Of a stretch of DNA of 50,684 nucleotides, positions 1-8,894 are shown one piece after another. The notes beneath the pieces are model-generated. The model had not been told where the DNA came from. It did not search any database and saw only the letters and a program-made list of their open reading frames with translations. The position numbers and the translations under genes were made by a program. Where the stretch lies: NCBI RefSeq assembly GCF_030063475.1, contig NZ_JASIRT010000035.1, positions 1 to 50,684 of the forward strand. The letters are read 5' to 3'. Every line of letters begins with the position of its first letter. Within the stretch, counting starts at the first letter, position 1. The stretch is from Roseomonas sp. E05 (GTDB taxonomy: Bacteria; Pseudomonadota; Alphaproteobacteria; Acetobacterales; Acetobacteraceae).

Positions 1-96
1 CGCAACGTCAATTACCGTCCCCTCTTGTCGCAGCGCGACATCTGGACAACCTTCACCACCGCATCCGCGGCGCTCATCATAGTTGACGCCCAGCGC

Positions 97-1029
97 TCAT
101 CCCAATCGACGTGCTACAGCCAAGCCGGTCTCGTCGGCGAAGCGCTGCAACTCGCGCTTCCACAGCCGCACCCGGGCGCCGTTGCTGCCGCCGCAGTCGG
201 CGGTGATGACCAGCTGTTTGGCTTCGGGGTAGCGGGCTCGGCCCAGCTGCTGCCACCAGCGCCGGATGCTCTCAACGGCAAAGGCCGCGGTGTCGGCATC
301 CACCCCGACGCTGACCCAGCCGGCATTGGCGGCGAGGTCGTAGACGCCATAGGGCGCGACCTTGCCCAAGCCGGGCAGTTCGAAGTCATGCACTCGCACC
401 GGCTCGGGCTGGCTCTTGGGCCGCAGTTCGCGGCCCGGGTTCTTGAAGTCACCAACCAGCTCCTTCTTCTTCGTGTCCACCGAAATGGCCGGCTGGCCTG
501 CCGCCATCGCCGCCTGCACAACCGTGTTGATGTGGGCGAACTGGGCATCGCGGTCGGGGTGGTTTCTCCCCTCCAGGGCATTGCGGTTGGCTTGGCAGCT
601 GTAGCCCAGCTCGCGCAGCAGCAGGCCCACCAGCTTCTGGCTCACCGCGAAGCCGCGCTCGGCCAGCGCCAGGACGATCCGCCGCTGGCTGCGGCTGACC
701 CAGCGCAGCGGCGTCTCCGGGTCGCCGCGAATGGCATCCTCGATCAGCGCCTCCAGGGCGGCCGGCAGCTCCGGCTGCAACACAACCGCGCGCTTGCGCC
801 CGCCGCCCTCGCGTCTGACCCGAGCGCCGATCGGATTGGCCCCGCTCTGCAGCTCCACGATCGCCCGACGGATGGTGCTGCGCGCCAGTCCGGTCGCCGC
901 CGACGCTGCCGTCACCCCACCATGGCCCAACGCCAGGGCCTCGTTGGCCGCGAACAAGCGCCGCCCACGTTCATCCAGGAACTGGCAGGCTTGCTGATAC
1001 CGCCCGCGGATGTCGTCGATGTCGATCAC
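97..1029 (-). pseudogene. ISAzo13-family transposase, 3' truncated
   Basis: The 310-residue product matches my memory of ISAzo13-type DDE transposases: an N-terminal helix-turn-helix (about residues 45-65), the motif GDPETPLRW, SVDTKKKELVGDFKNPGRE (about 195-213) and VITADCGGSNGARVRLWKRE near the end. Full-length members continue through a CHFPPGTSKWNKIEHR-type block with the last catalytic residue. Here the protein ends right after DETGLAV with an unrelated tail (ARRLG) and a stop, so the catalytic C-terminus is gone. It would have moved an insertion sequence; as it stands it should be inactive. I see no recognisable gene in the 96 bases beyond it. The break next to a plasmid replication gene suggests recombination at the island edge. 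Confidence 0.8.
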
Positions 1030-1155
1030 CCCAGCGGATTACGCCATTGAAGCCAGTGACCGGCAGCCCCTTTGACCGCCCAGCCGCCAAACCGCCATCA
1101 CATCCGATTCAGTTATTCCGCGTCAGACCCTTAGGGGGAGCACCTGAGTAGCTCA

Positions 1156-1286
1156 CTGTGGGGACTACTGAGACCGTTGGACCGGTCACGTCGGCTTTGA
1201 GGCGTCGATGTCGCAAATGGGACGCATCGAGCTGCGGACCTTTCAGACCGTCAAAGGTACGCACGGAACCTCGGTAATCCCCACGG
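1156..1286. repeat. Iteron-like repeats downstream of repA
   Basis: Two copies of the repeat also found upstream of repA lie beyond its 3' end. One is direct, GTGGGGACTACTGAGAC at 1158-1174; the other is inverted, CCTCGGTAATCCCCACGG at 1269-1286. The common core is GTGGGGANTACTGAGG. Copies on both sides of the initiator gene would fit RepA binding in the origin and in copy-number control (inference). Confidence 0.6.
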
Positions 1287-1301
1287 CTGGGTCGTCTGAG
1301 C

Positions 1302-2264
1302 TCAGGCCTTGAGCTTGGCGACCGGCGGTGGGCTCGGATGCAGCATGATGTGGCTATCCTCGACATCTACGCGTGCCTCGGGATACGCCGCGACCGCCTC
1401 CGCGAGGGATTCAAGGAAGTAGGGCTTCCAGGCCCACAAATGTCGGTAGCCCGTGCCGAACTGCTGGTAGAGGTCTTTCCAGCCAATCGGTGTCCGTTTC
1501 TCCAGATGATGCAGCCGGAACGCGAGCCAGACGTAGACATCGAGAGCAGTTGAGCTGTTCTTCAGCTGCCGAATGGCGCCGTCATGAAGTGGTACTGGAT
1601 GGCGGCGAAGTTGGTCAAAGAAGTCGCTGTCGAGCAGTACTTTATCCTCAAACAGGTTCTCTTGCCGGTCGTCACCGTGGCTCGTATCGTGGAAGAATAG
1701 TCCCGATTTGATGATTCGCTCGTTGGTCATCATCGTTGGTGCACTGGGTCCTTGACCTGAGCGACCTTCCAACTTCCAGCTGAATCGCATGCTGCAGGCG
1801 GCGATGCGCCTCGCTTGCTCCCGGAGAGCCCTGGCCGTTTCCCCTCCAACGGAGAGCCCCATCCGCCCCATCCACTCGCGCATGGAACGGCCGAGACTGA
1901 CTTCGCGGTTGCTTGTGAGTACGGCTTGCGTCTGTAGGTAGATGAGGATCAGACGAGCGCGGGCTCCGTGCGGCACCCCGGCCATTTTGGATGGACCATC
2001 CCCGAGTTTGATCCGGCCGGGCTCAATGATCAGCGTAAGAGGACCGACCGTGCGTTCCCAAGCTTGGTCATCCGCCAGCTTACGATGAGGAAGAGACGTA
2101 AGGCACAGCCCTGAGTAGCTGTAGCCTTTACGCCCGCTATCATCCCCTAGGACCTCGCTGGCGATATTCACCAGCGACCGATGGTCCGGGTCCACAAGTT
2201 CTTTGGCAGCATCGCGGCCGTGGACAAGTACGAGTTGGCGTACCCCTTTCGCCGCATCGGCCAT
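1302..2264 (-). CDS. repA: Plasmid replication initiator RepA
   Basis: It resembles the plasmid-encoded RepA family of alphaproteobacterial plasmids (RepA_C type). Recognisable stretches are HGRDAAKELVDPDHRSLVNIA near the start, GVPHGARARLILIYLQTQAV and SREVSLGRSMREWMGRMGLSVGG mid-protein, and a conserved C-terminal winged-helix-like block (DSDFFDQLRRHPVPLHDGAI, then ALDVYVWLAFRLH). I chose the ATG at 2264 (320 residues) because GGAG lies 6 bases before it and all five upstream iterons then fall outside the gene. The frame stays open to 2627, with ATGs at 2348 and 2390, but that extension translates iteron sequence and has no good ribosome site. The protein should bind the iterons and start replication, which marks the window as plasmid DNA. 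No parA/parB is in the window. Confidence 0.82.
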   Translation of the reverse strand: MADAAKGVRQLVLVHGRDAAKELVDPDHRSLVNIASEVLGDDSGRKGYSYSGLCLTSLPHRKLADDQAWERTVGPLTLIIEPGRIKLGDGPSKMAGVPHGARARLILIYLQTQAVLTSNREVSLGRSMREWMGRMGLSVGGETARALREQARRIAACSMRFSWKLEGRSGQGPSAPTMMTNERIIKSGLFFHDTSHGDDRQENLFEDKVLLDSDFFDQLRRHPVPLHDGAIRQLKNSSTALDVYVWLAFRLHHLEKRTPIGWKDLYQQFGTGYRHLWAWKPYFLESLAEAVAAYPEARVDVEDSHIMLHPSPPPVAKLKA

Positions 2265-2326
2265 CACCCGCTCCACGTTCAACTCACCATGGATCGGTTT
2301 TGCCGGGTCGCGTCGGGAGCCGTCAA

Positions 2327-2595
2327 TGTGGGGATTACTGAGGGTCATCAATGGGAAGAAATAGTTGCTTCTAGTTGTAGTGCTTGGCATTCCCCACGGG
2401 ATAACAGCTGATCTCTCGGCATTCCCCACACCGACCTCAGTATTCCCCACGGGGTCACGCCGGGGGGAGTGGATAACTTTCAGGGCTGACCAAGCTTCTT
2501 GGACGCCCGACTCGCTGCCGAGTCGCTGTTTGCTCAGCGCTGCACCGCCCCGTGCTCTTCTCCGGCGTCTGGTCCCTGTGGGGAATACTGAGGTG
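2327..2595. repeat. Iteron cluster, probable replication origin
   Basis: Five copies of a GTGGGGAATACTGAGG-like repeat lie upstream of repA. Direct copies are at 2327-2344 (TGTGGGGATTACTGAGGG) and 2576-2595 (CTGTGGGGAATACTGAGGTG). Inverted copies are at 2386-2401, 2413-2430 and 2435-2454. The mixed orientation and proximity to a RepA gene are typical of an iteron-controlled origin. Their role in replication is inferred. Confidence 0.7.
2469..2476 (-). promoter_or_regulatory. Possible DnaA box in the origin
   Basis: GTGGATAA on the + strand reads TTATCCAC on the other, matching the first eight bases of the DnaA box TTATNCACA (the ninth is T). It lies inside the iteron cluster. A single short match is weak evidence alone. 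Confidence 0.4.
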
Positions 2596-2805
2596 CCACA
2601 GCTGCTGGCCGCCAGTCTGCCTGGCATCGCGATCTTCTGGGAGGTGCTTGGGCCGGCCGGCGGCTTCCACTCCCTGCACTGTCGGACTGACCACCCAGAG
2701 CGGGCATCGTCGTCCAGAAGCTGCAGGGGTTGACGGATCAGAGCGGGGCACCCGGAGAGCAGCGGATCCCGTAATAGCCGGGCCGCATGCCCATCTCGCC
2801 GATCT

Positions 2806-5523
2806 TCACTGCCTGGCCAAGGCTGCCTGGACCCTCCGGGCGAGGGTGTCGAGATCGAAAGGCTTGTCGATCACCTCGCTCCCCGGGGGCAGGTCGGTGC
2901 CCGCATAGCCGGTGATGAACAGCAAAGGTATTCCGGGCCGCCGCTCGCGCACCGCCTCGGCGACCTGCCGCCCATTCATTCCGTTCGGCAGCCCCACATC
3001 CGTGACCAGCATGTCGATATGCGCGCCACCGTCCAGAAGGTGCAGCGCCGCGGGGCCGTCGGCCGCTTCCAACACGCGGTACCCAAGTTCGCGCAGCCGC
3101 TCGGCCGCCGCGTCCCGCGCGATCTCCTCGTCATCGACCAGCAGCACGGCCTTGCCCGGCTCAGCCCTGTCGGGCGCCGGAGCGGCACTCGGCCCTTCGG
3201 TCACGTCCACCTGCGCGTGCTGCGGCAAGTACAGGCGCACGGTGGTACCCTTTCCGGGGGCGCTCTCCAGCCGGACCAGCCCGCCTGATTGTCGCACGAA
3301 GCCATAGACCTGGCTCAGTCCCAGTCCTGTCCCTTGGCCGACCGGCTTGGTGGTGAAGAACGGCTCGAAGACCCGATCCAGCACGTCGGCCGACATGCCC
3401 ACGCCAGTGTCGGCGACCGAGATTGTCACGTAATCGCCCGGCGCGGCGCCCTCCTGTCCGACGAGGTCCACCGACAGGCGGATATCGTCCGTAGCAATCG
3501 CGAGCCGCCCGCCTTCCGGCATCGCGTCGCGGGCATTGATGCAGAGGTTCAGGAGCGCGCTCTCCAGTTCGCTTGGGTCGCACAGCACTCGCGCCCGGCC
3601 GTCGCGCAGAAGCAGTTCCAGGCGGACCGCCGGTCCGACTGTCCGGCGGATCAGATCCGCCATTCCCGCCACGAGCGCGTCCGGGTCCACTGGCCTTGGC
3701 TCCAGCCGCTGCCGCCGCGCGAATGCCAGCAACCGCCGGGTCAGCCCGGCCGCCCGCTCGACTGATTGGCGCGCGGGTTCGAGGTAGCGCAGCACGTCCG
3801 CAATGCGGCCCTCAGCGGCCCGCCGCCGCGCCATATCCAGGCTGCCCACGATGCCCTGGAGCATATTGTTGAAGTCATGCGCGATGCCGCCCGTGAGCTG
3901 GCCAACCGCCTCCATCTTCTGCATCTGCCGCAGGGCGGCCTCGGCGCGCTCGCGTTGCGCCATCTCCGCCTGCAGGCTGTCCAGGGCGTGCCGCAGATCG
4001 GCGGTGCGCTCGGCGACCTGTGCCTCAAGCTCCTCGCGGCCGCGGGCCAGCACCTCGCGGGCGCGCACCTGGTCGTCGATGTCGGTCGAGGTGCCGAACC
4101 ACTCGAGGATACGGCCTGCCGCGTCCCGCATCGGCGTGGCGCGGCTCTGAAACCAACGCCAGGTTCCGTCCGCGGCGCGGTATGTGCGGTGCTCGACGGA
4201 GAAGAGGCCACGTGCCTCCGCCTCCGCCCAGGCCGCTGTCGTTGCCGCACGGTCATCGGGGTGGATCGCGTCGAGCCAGCCCAGGCCGAGGCTCGCCTCC
4301 TCCGAAAGGCCGGTATAGGACACCCACTGCGGACTTCCCCAGATCCGCTCCCCCGAGCTGCGCGAGCGGAACACGAGTTGCGGGATGCCCTCCACGAGGG
4401 AGCGTAGCCTGGCCTCGCTTTCGCGGAGCGCCTGCTCGGTCGCCTTCCGGTCGGTGACGTCGAGGACGAGCTCGACCGCGACGCCCTCATCCAGCATCCT
4501 GCCGGCAAACAACCCCCACCAACGCGAGCCGTCCTTGCGGATGTACTCCTTCTCGAAGGGGGTGCCCTGGCCGGTTGCCTTCAGCTCCTCCAGGACGCGC
4601 AGGGTCTGCGGCATCCACTCCGGCGGGGTGAGCTCGTCCCAGCGCAGCTGGCCCGCTTCCAGGTCCTCGCGGGTAAAGCCGGACATGCGCAGGAAGGCCT
4701 CATTGGCGTCCGTGATCCGACCCTCGGAGTCGAAGAAGATCACCCCCACCGTCTCGATCCCGGCGATGCGGCGGAACCGCTCCTCGCTCCTGCGCAGGCG
4801 CGCCTCGCGGTCGCGCAGGTCCCGGGTCGCACGTAGTCGATCCACCGCGGCCGCGAGAAGGTTGGCGTAGGTGCGCAGGAATGCGGTGTCGTCGTCCGTG
4901 AACTCGCGCGGCTTGCGGCTGTCGATCTGCAGGATGCCGTACGGAGGCTTGTCCTCGGCGCCGATGATGGGGACGTTGGCCACCGCCTTGACGCCGTTGT
5001 CGACCAGGAAGGGCGGATAGGTGAACCGCGTCTCCTGCGCGATGTCAGGGGAGATCATCGGCCGGCCCGTCTTCAGGGCATAGCCTTCCGACGTGTCCTC
5101 CGACGCCTTGATGGTCACCTCGCCGACCACTCCGGGCTTCCAGCCCACGCCCGCGCGGACGAACAGGGTCTCGCCGTCCTGCTGGAGCTCCATGACCTTG
5201 GCGAGATCGGTGCCGAGCGCTTCGCCCACCAGGCGGCAGGCCTCGGTCAGGATCCCGTCCAAGTCGTCGGACTTCAGCGCGAGCTCCCCGAACCGGGCCA
5301 GAGCCGTCTGCTGGCGAAGCAGCTCCCGACTGACGCTTTTGTCCCTTTCGCTCAAGATGCTTCCCCATACCCTGCGGTCCGGCGCCCATCGGCGGCTCCG
5401 CCCGGCTCCGAGGCCAGCTCGGGACGAGCCGCTGCCGGGCAGAAGTCCTGACGGCAACCCTCCAAAACGCGATCGAGGGGACGCCGTTTCGACGGTGCTC
5501 GGGAGGCGCTCCGCCAGGAGCAT
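2806..5523 (-). CDS. Hybrid sensor histidine kinase with receiver domain
   Basis: A cytoplasmic multi-domain sensor: GAF domain (about residues 75-225), two PAS domains (247-358 and 370-483, each ending in a PAC-like DVTDRK or TDIDDQ segment), coiled coil (487-535), HisKA with the phosphorylated histidine in GGIAHDFNNML (H549), HATPase with DTGVGMS and GTGLGLS motifs, and a C-terminal receiver with phospho-acceptor D842 (LVTDVGLP) and its lysine in IDKPF. No transmembrane segment is evident, so the signal is probably internal. The first 55 residues are Arg/Gly/Ser-rich and unlike any domain. The ATG at 5523 has no ribosome site, so a TTG at 5355 preceded by GGGGAAG may be the real start. No separate response regulator lies next to it; its target is unknown. 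Confidence 0.85.
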   Translation of the reverse strand: MLLAERLPSTVETASPRSRFGGLPSGLLPGSGSSRAGLGAGRSRRWAPDRRVWGSILSERDKSVSRELLRQQTALARFGELALKSDDLDGILTEACRLVGEALGTDLAKVMELQQDGETLFVRAGVGWKPGVVGEVTIKASEDTSEGYALKTGRPMISPDIAQETRFTYPPFLVDNGVKAVANVPIIGAEDKPPYGILQIDSRKPREFTDDDTAFLRTYANLLAAAVDRLRATRDLRDREARLRRSEERFRRIAGIETVGVIFFDSEGRITDANEAFLRMSGFTREDLEAGQLRWDELTPPEWMPQTLRVLEELKATGQGTPFEKEYIRKDGSRWWGLFAGRMLDEGVAVELVLDVTDRKATEQALRESEARLRSLVEGIPQLVFRSRSSGERIWGSPQWVSYTGLSEEASLGLGWLDAIHPDDRAATTAAWAEAEARGLFSVEHRTYRAADGTWRWFQSRATPMRDAAGRILEWFGTSTDIDDQVRAREVLARGREELEAQVAERTADLRHALDSLQAEMAQRERAEAALRQMQKMEAVGQLTGGIAHDFNNMLQGIVGSLDMARRRAAEGRIADVLRYLEPARQSVERAAGLTRRLLAFARRQRLEPRPVDPDALVAGMADLIRRTVGPAVRLELLLRDGRARVLCDPSELESALLNLCINARDAMPEGGRLAIATDDIRLSVDLVGQEGAAPGDYVTISVADTGVGMSADVLDRVFEPFFTTKPVGQGTGLGLSQVYGFVRQSGGLVRLESAPGKGTTVRLYLPQHAQVDVTEGPSAAPAPDRAEPGKAVLLVDDEEIARDAAAERLRELGYRVLEAADGPAALHLLDGGAHIDMLVTDVGLPNGMNGRQVAEAVRERRPGIPLLFITGYAGTDLPPGSEVIDKPFDLDTLARRVQAALARQ

Positions 5524-5797
5524 GGTAGAGGCGGAACAGAGCTAGACCGTGGCGGCAGCCCCGACGTCCCTGGCGAGCCAAGGATTACGACCGCCCAGCG
5601 ATGCGGGGTCCCGTCACCACCTGCGGGGATCGGCGCCGAAGCCGACCTGCTACCCTAAACCGCCTGACGATTTCGTTGATACGGCAGCGGATTTCGTAAC
5701 GAGACCAAAATCGCAAGCTTCGGCAGGGGCAAGCAGGCCGAAGAGGGACGCGTCGCCGCGATGCGCCAGATTGAGGCTGTTGGCGTCGTGCCCGGAA

Positions 5798-6025
5798 TTA
5801 TAGCGGAGGGTCCTCCTCCGTCTCCTCAAGAAGATCGATGAGCTCCGCGACGCGGCCGGAGGCCAAACGCTGGCCGCTGTTCATCGGGGCTTCGTTGTTG
5901 CTGAGCCACGCATATGCCTCGGCGAGCTCGTCTCAGGTGGCGCCGGTGGCCAGAATGCGGGCCATCAGGTCGTTGTCCAGCGTCCCGAGGATCGAACGGA
6001 CATCCTCTCCTGTCAGAGCAGACAT
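5798..6025 (-). pseudogene. Small conserved protein interrupted by an in-frame TGA
   Basis: From the ATG at 6025, with GGGAG about 6 bases upstream, the frame reads 30 residues ending LMARILATGAT, then TGA at 5933-5935. It continues in the same frame as DELAEAYAWLSNNEAPMNSG and on to a TAA at 5798-5800. The 75 residues read through resemble a small acidic alphaproteobacterial protein I know from sequence but not by function (pattern ATGATxEELxEAxAWxxxxE). The downstream half keeps coding-like composition. The simplest reading is a nonsense mutation in a recently intact gene, possibly leaving a 30-residue peptide. A sequencing error is possible. The next gene upstream on the same strand is the M48 protease. 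Confidence 0.6.
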
Positions 6026-6189
6026 TCTGGTCTCCCTTCTTTGACCGGGTCGCGTTCGGCATGGCGGCGACTGAGCTGTGGTTGTCCCACCTTCGGCGGC
6101 TTTCCCGGCCAGTTATCCCCGCCCGCGGGAGAATGACGACCCTGGCCTGGGGGTTGCGTACATTGCCCTTTCGCTCGGTCCCGCGCCGC

Positions 6190-7194
6190 CTAGAGCATCC
6201 AGCGCCGCGCCAGGCGCTGGCCGGCATGGCCTTGGGGAATCACCGTGCCGCGCATGACAGGGTCCAGCGGCGGAGCTTGCACCGGTGGCATGCTCGTGAC
6301 TGTTCCGGCGAGCCGAGCGACGCGCTCCCGAATGGTCGGATGGGTGCGCAGCCAGCGCAGCCACCAGGCGCCGCTGCGTGTGACCAGCCGCTCCCAATCA
6401 TCGCCCTGAAGACGTTCGAGCCGCAGCAGTGCGGCCGCGAGCCCAGCGGGATCGCCGGTGAGCTCCACAGCCCCGGCATCGGCGAGGAACTCACGCCGCC
6501 GCGAGAGGGAAAGCGTGAGCAGGTCGCCCACCGACGGTGCGACGACGAGCAGCAGGATGGCCAGCGGCGACGGCACCGCGCCGGCGGCCATCAGAATCGG
6601 CAGCCAGAGCAGCAGTAGGATGCTGCCGAGCAGGCCCATGCCGCGCGTCAGCGTCGCTGCGGCGGCGGCAAGGCGCATAACCCGCAGATCCCCGTGGCGC
6701 AGGTGAGCCACCTCATGCGCAAGCACGCCTGCCACTTCCCGGGGTGGCAGGGCGGCGAGCAGGCCGGTGGTTAAGGCGATCGCCGGGCTGTCCCGCCCAC
6801 CGCCGGCCATCGCCTGAAGCTGGCGTGAGGGGATCAGGTGCAGCATGGGCAGGCGTGAAAGGCCGGCACGGCGGGCCAGCTCCCGGGTCAGCGCATAGAG
6901 TTCCGGTGCCTGCGCCGGGTGGAGCGGGACGGCGCCGAACATGTAGCGGAACGCCGGATCGCCCGCGCCGGGCTCCAGCAAGAGTAACAGCAGCGCGGCG
7001 CCGGCCGCGAGCAGCATGCCGTCAGAGCCAGCCAGGAGGCTGCCTGTCACCGCCGCGAGCAGCCCAAGGCCGGCAAGCAGCAGTATCGACTGTAGCCGGT
7101 TCTCCCATTGGTGGCGGCGCAGCGCCGCCCGGTCGAGCCAGAGTGCCGTCGGCTGAGTCGCCGTCAGAGATGCTGGGCTGAATCGACGGCGCAT
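6190..7194 (-). CDS. M48-family membrane zinc metalloprotease (HtpX-like)
   Basis: 334 residues. Two hydrophobic segments (about 36-54 and 58-75) are followed by the zinc site HEVAH (H160, E161, H164), two more hydrophobic segments (about 185-225), and the third zinc ligand E235 in SRRREFLADAGAVEL. This is the layout of HtpX-type proteases, which sit in the inner membrane with the active site in the cytoplasm and degrade misfolded membrane proteins, partly overlapping with FtsH. The C-terminus carries the family pattern THPTIRERVARLAG. It is divergent from the first Hsp20 gene. A plasmid FtsH 13 kb away fits a membrane quality-control role. It is not close enough for me to call it htpX itself. 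Confidence 0.88.
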   Translation of the reverse strand: MRRRFSPASLTATQPTALWLDRAALRRHQWENRLQSILLLAGLGLLAAVTGSLLAGSDGMLLAAGAALLLLLLEPGAGDPAFRYMFGAVPLHPAQAPELYALTRELARRAGLSRLPMLHLIPSRQLQAMAGGGRDSPAIALTTGLLAALPPREVAGVLAHEVAHLRHGDLRVMRLAAAAATLTRGMGLLGSILLLLWLPILMAAGAVPSPLAILLLVVAPSVGDLLTLSLSRRREFLADAGAVELTGDPAGLAAALLRLERLQGDDWERLVTRSGAWWLRWLRTHPTIRERVARLAGTVTSMPPVQAPPLDPVMRGTVIPQGHAGQRLARRWML

Positions 7195-7454
7195 GGTTCC
7201 TCTCGTTGTCGGTGGCGGGCGGCGAGCCTGTTCCGCCCTAGCGGTGTAGACCGTTCAACCTTCGCCGGAAGAGTAGGCGTCACGGGCGATCAGGCGGGAG
7301 GCCCCATGCACCCGCGCCGAAAAAAGCCACGCTCCGGGTGTTGCGCTATCACCCCGCGGTCACGCCAGAGCCGAACGTGGGGCGCGCGGGGTCAAGGCCG
7401 CAGCGGCGACGGGTGTGGAGGCAGGACTCCGGCTTCCTGCGCGGCCGGGGCGGT

Positions 7455-7482
7455 CTTGAAATCATGGTCGCTTCGACTAGCT
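7455..7482 (+). promoter_or_regulatory. RpoH (sigma-32) type promoter of hsp20-1
   Basis: CTTG at 7455-7458 (in context CTTGAAA), an 18-base spacer, then CTAGCT at 7477-7482. This fits the alphaproteobacterial RpoH pattern CTTG-N17/18-CYTATNT. The same arrangement with exactly 18 bases occurs before the three other ROSE leaders in this window. Confidence 0.72.
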
Positions 7483-7490
7483 AGTCGGTC

Positions 7491-7572
7491 GCCGAACGCC
7501 CATGGAGGGGTTCGGCGAGGAGCCCATCGGGCTCCCGGTCTCGTATCCATGTTGCTCGAAGAGGATATGGCT
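7491..7572 (+). promoter_or_regulatory. ROSE-type RNA thermometer of hsp20-1
   Basis: The leader folds by eye into three hairpins: GCCGAAC/GTTCGGC (7491-7497 with 7510-7516), GGAGCCC/GGGCTCC (7519-7525 with 7529-7535), and a final one in which CCATGTTGCTC (7547-7557) pairs with GAGGATATGG (7561-7570) across a GAA loop, leaving G7554 bulged. The last stem buries the Shine-Dalgarno GAGGA. A TTGCT motif opposite the ribosome site with a bulged G is the hallmark of ROSE elements of rhizobial small heat-shock genes, which melt at heat-shock temperature. Confidence 0.82.
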
Positions 7573-8016
7573 ATGGGAATGATGGATCTTGCTCCGCTGA
7601 GCCGGTCCCTGATCGGCTTCGACCGGATGTTCGAGGACGCCCTGCGCCTCAATCCGGACGACAACTACCCGCCGTACAACATCGAGAAGACGAGCGATGA
7701 CGCGTACCAGGTGACCCTGGCCGTTGCAGGCTTCACGCCTGACGAGCTGACGATCACTTGGCAGCCGAACGCGCTGGTTGTCGCCGGCAAGAAGGCCGAG
7801 CAGAACGGCGGCCAGTATCTCCACCGCGGGATCGCCGGCCGGTCCTTCCAGCGCCAGTTCAGCCTGGCTGACTATGTGAAGGTTGCCGGCGCCAGCCTGG
7901 AGAACGGCATGCTCTCCATCGATCTGGTGCGCGAGGTGCCTGAGGCTCTGAAGCCGCGGCGCATCGAGATCGCGAACAGCAATCAGCCGCAGCAGATCGA
8001 GAGCAAGGCGGCCTGA
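7573..8016 (+). CDS. Small heat-shock protein Hsp20, class A (hsp20-1)
   Basis: 147 residues with an alpha-crystallin domain: NYPPYNIEKTSDDAYQVTLA opens the core, AVAGFTPDELTI follows, and the family closing pattern is NGMLSIDLVREVPEALKPRR. This matches IbpA/HspA-type holdases, which bind unfolding proteins without ATP and hand them to DnaK/ClpB, both encoded later in the window. I start at the second ATG (7573), 7 bases after GAGGA, because the ATG at 7567 is too close to the ribosome site and homologous ROSE leaders use the second position. It is closely related to hsp20-3 at 18.3 kb and shares the same promoter and leader plan. Confidence 0.93.
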   Translation: MGMMDLAPLSRSLIGFDRMFEDALRLNPDDNYPPYNIEKTSDDAYQVTLAVAGFTPDELTITWQPNALVVAGKKAEQNGGQYLHRGIAGRSFQRQFSLADYVKVAGASLENGMLSIDLVREVPEALKPRRIEIANSNQPQQIESKAA

Positions 8017-8105
8017 ACAGCAGCTGGTCATCCGAACAAGCAGTCGGTGCGGGCGTCAGCGCGGCTGGCGCCCGCGCCTCCTGACCGTCTGAGATGAGGT
8101 GTGTC

Positions 8106-8594
8106 ATGGACGTGAAAGGCCTGATGCCCTGGAGCCGAAGCCGCAACCTGCCGGCCTCGCGCTTCTCCGGGGACGACAACCCGTTCCTCGCGCTGCATCG
8201 CGAGATGAACCGCACATTCGACGACTTCCTGCGCGGCTTTGATCTGCCCGCTGCTCAGGGAAGCTGGGCCGGTGCGTGGCCGCACGTCGAGCTGTCCGAA
8301 ACGGACAAGGACGTGCGCGTTGTCGCTGAGCTTCCCGGCCTGGAGGAGAAGGATGTCGAACTCACGCTGAACGACAACGTGCTGACGCTCAAGGGCGAGA
8401 AGAAGACCGAGAACGAGAGCCCGACCTATACCGAGCGGTGGCACGGCAAGTTCCAGCGTTCGATCCAGCTCGGCTCGGAGGTGGACCCGGACAAGATCGA
8501 GGCCTCGTTCAAGAACGGGGTGCTGACGGTGACCCTTCCGAAACGGCCGGACAGCCAGAACAAGGCCAAGCGCATCGCGATCAAGGCTGGCTGA
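8106..8594 (+). CDS. Small heat-shock protein Hsp20, class B-like (hsp20-2)
   Basis: 162 residues. The N-terminus has NPFLALHREMNRTFDDFLRGF. The crystallin domain shows PHVELSETDKDVRVVAELPG, then LEEKDVELTLNDNVLTLKGE and a closing NGVLTVTLPKRP. This is the HSP17-like class, unlike its two IbpA-like neighbours, so the plasmid carries both classes. The start at 8106 follows GAGGTG; an ATG at 8094 would add four residues. It lies 89 bases after hsp20-1 with no promoter motif seen, so it is probably co-transcribed, and a strong terminator follows it. Confidence 0.93.
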   Translation: MDVKGLMPWSRSRNLPASRFSGDDNPFLALHREMNRTFDDFLRGFDLPAAQGSWAGAWPHVELSETDKDVRVVAELPGLEEKDVELTLNDNVLTLKGEKKTENESPTYTERWHGKFQRSIQLGSEVDPDKIEASFKNGVLTVTLPKRPDSQNKAKRIAIKAG

Positions 8595-8602
8595 CCCTCG
8601 CG

Positions 8603-8636
8603 GCCGCCCAGGGTCTCAGGCCCTGGGCGGCTTTTC
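8603..8636 (+). terminator. Rho-independent terminator after hsp20-2
   Basis: A perfect 11-bp stem, GCCGCCCAGGG with CCCTGGGCGGC, around a 7-base loop, followed at once by TTTTCT. This is the clearest intrinsic terminator in the window. Confidence 0.9.
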
Positions 8637-8894
8637 TGGCGTAGCGGACAACGCACCCGATCCGTGATGATGGCGGGATCGGCTGTGCACGAATGCGGCG
8701 GCTTTACAGTCTCGGTTGGGCTCTATCTCGGCAGCCTGATGCCGGCCTTCAGCCGGCACTAGCCTACCGACTGGATGGAGGCGACCGGTCGTCCGCCTAC
8801 GAGGTCGTCGTCTTCCCCTCATCCTGCTGATCAGGAGCTCGTGCGACAACGACCAGCGCGGGACGAAGCAGCCGGCTGCTGAGGCCCCCCGCCG

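Noticed and set aside
5933-5935. Selenocysteine reading of the in-frame TGA in the small gene
   Set aside because: No bacterial SECIS-like hairpin is visible just downstream, and the expected residue at that place in the family is not cysteine. A nonsense mutation or sequence error is simpler.
7547-7572. A short upstream frame starting at the ATG inside each ROSE hairpin (CCATGTTGCTC)
   Set aside because: It is in frame with hsp20-1 but out of frame in the hsp20-3 leader, and has no ribosome site. The conserved element is the RNA pairing, not a peptide.
8740-8758. Hairpin TGCCGGC-CTTCA-GCCGGCA as terminator of trxC
   Set aside because: It lies about 140 bases beyond the trxC stop and has no T run on either strand; such stems are common by chance at this GC content.
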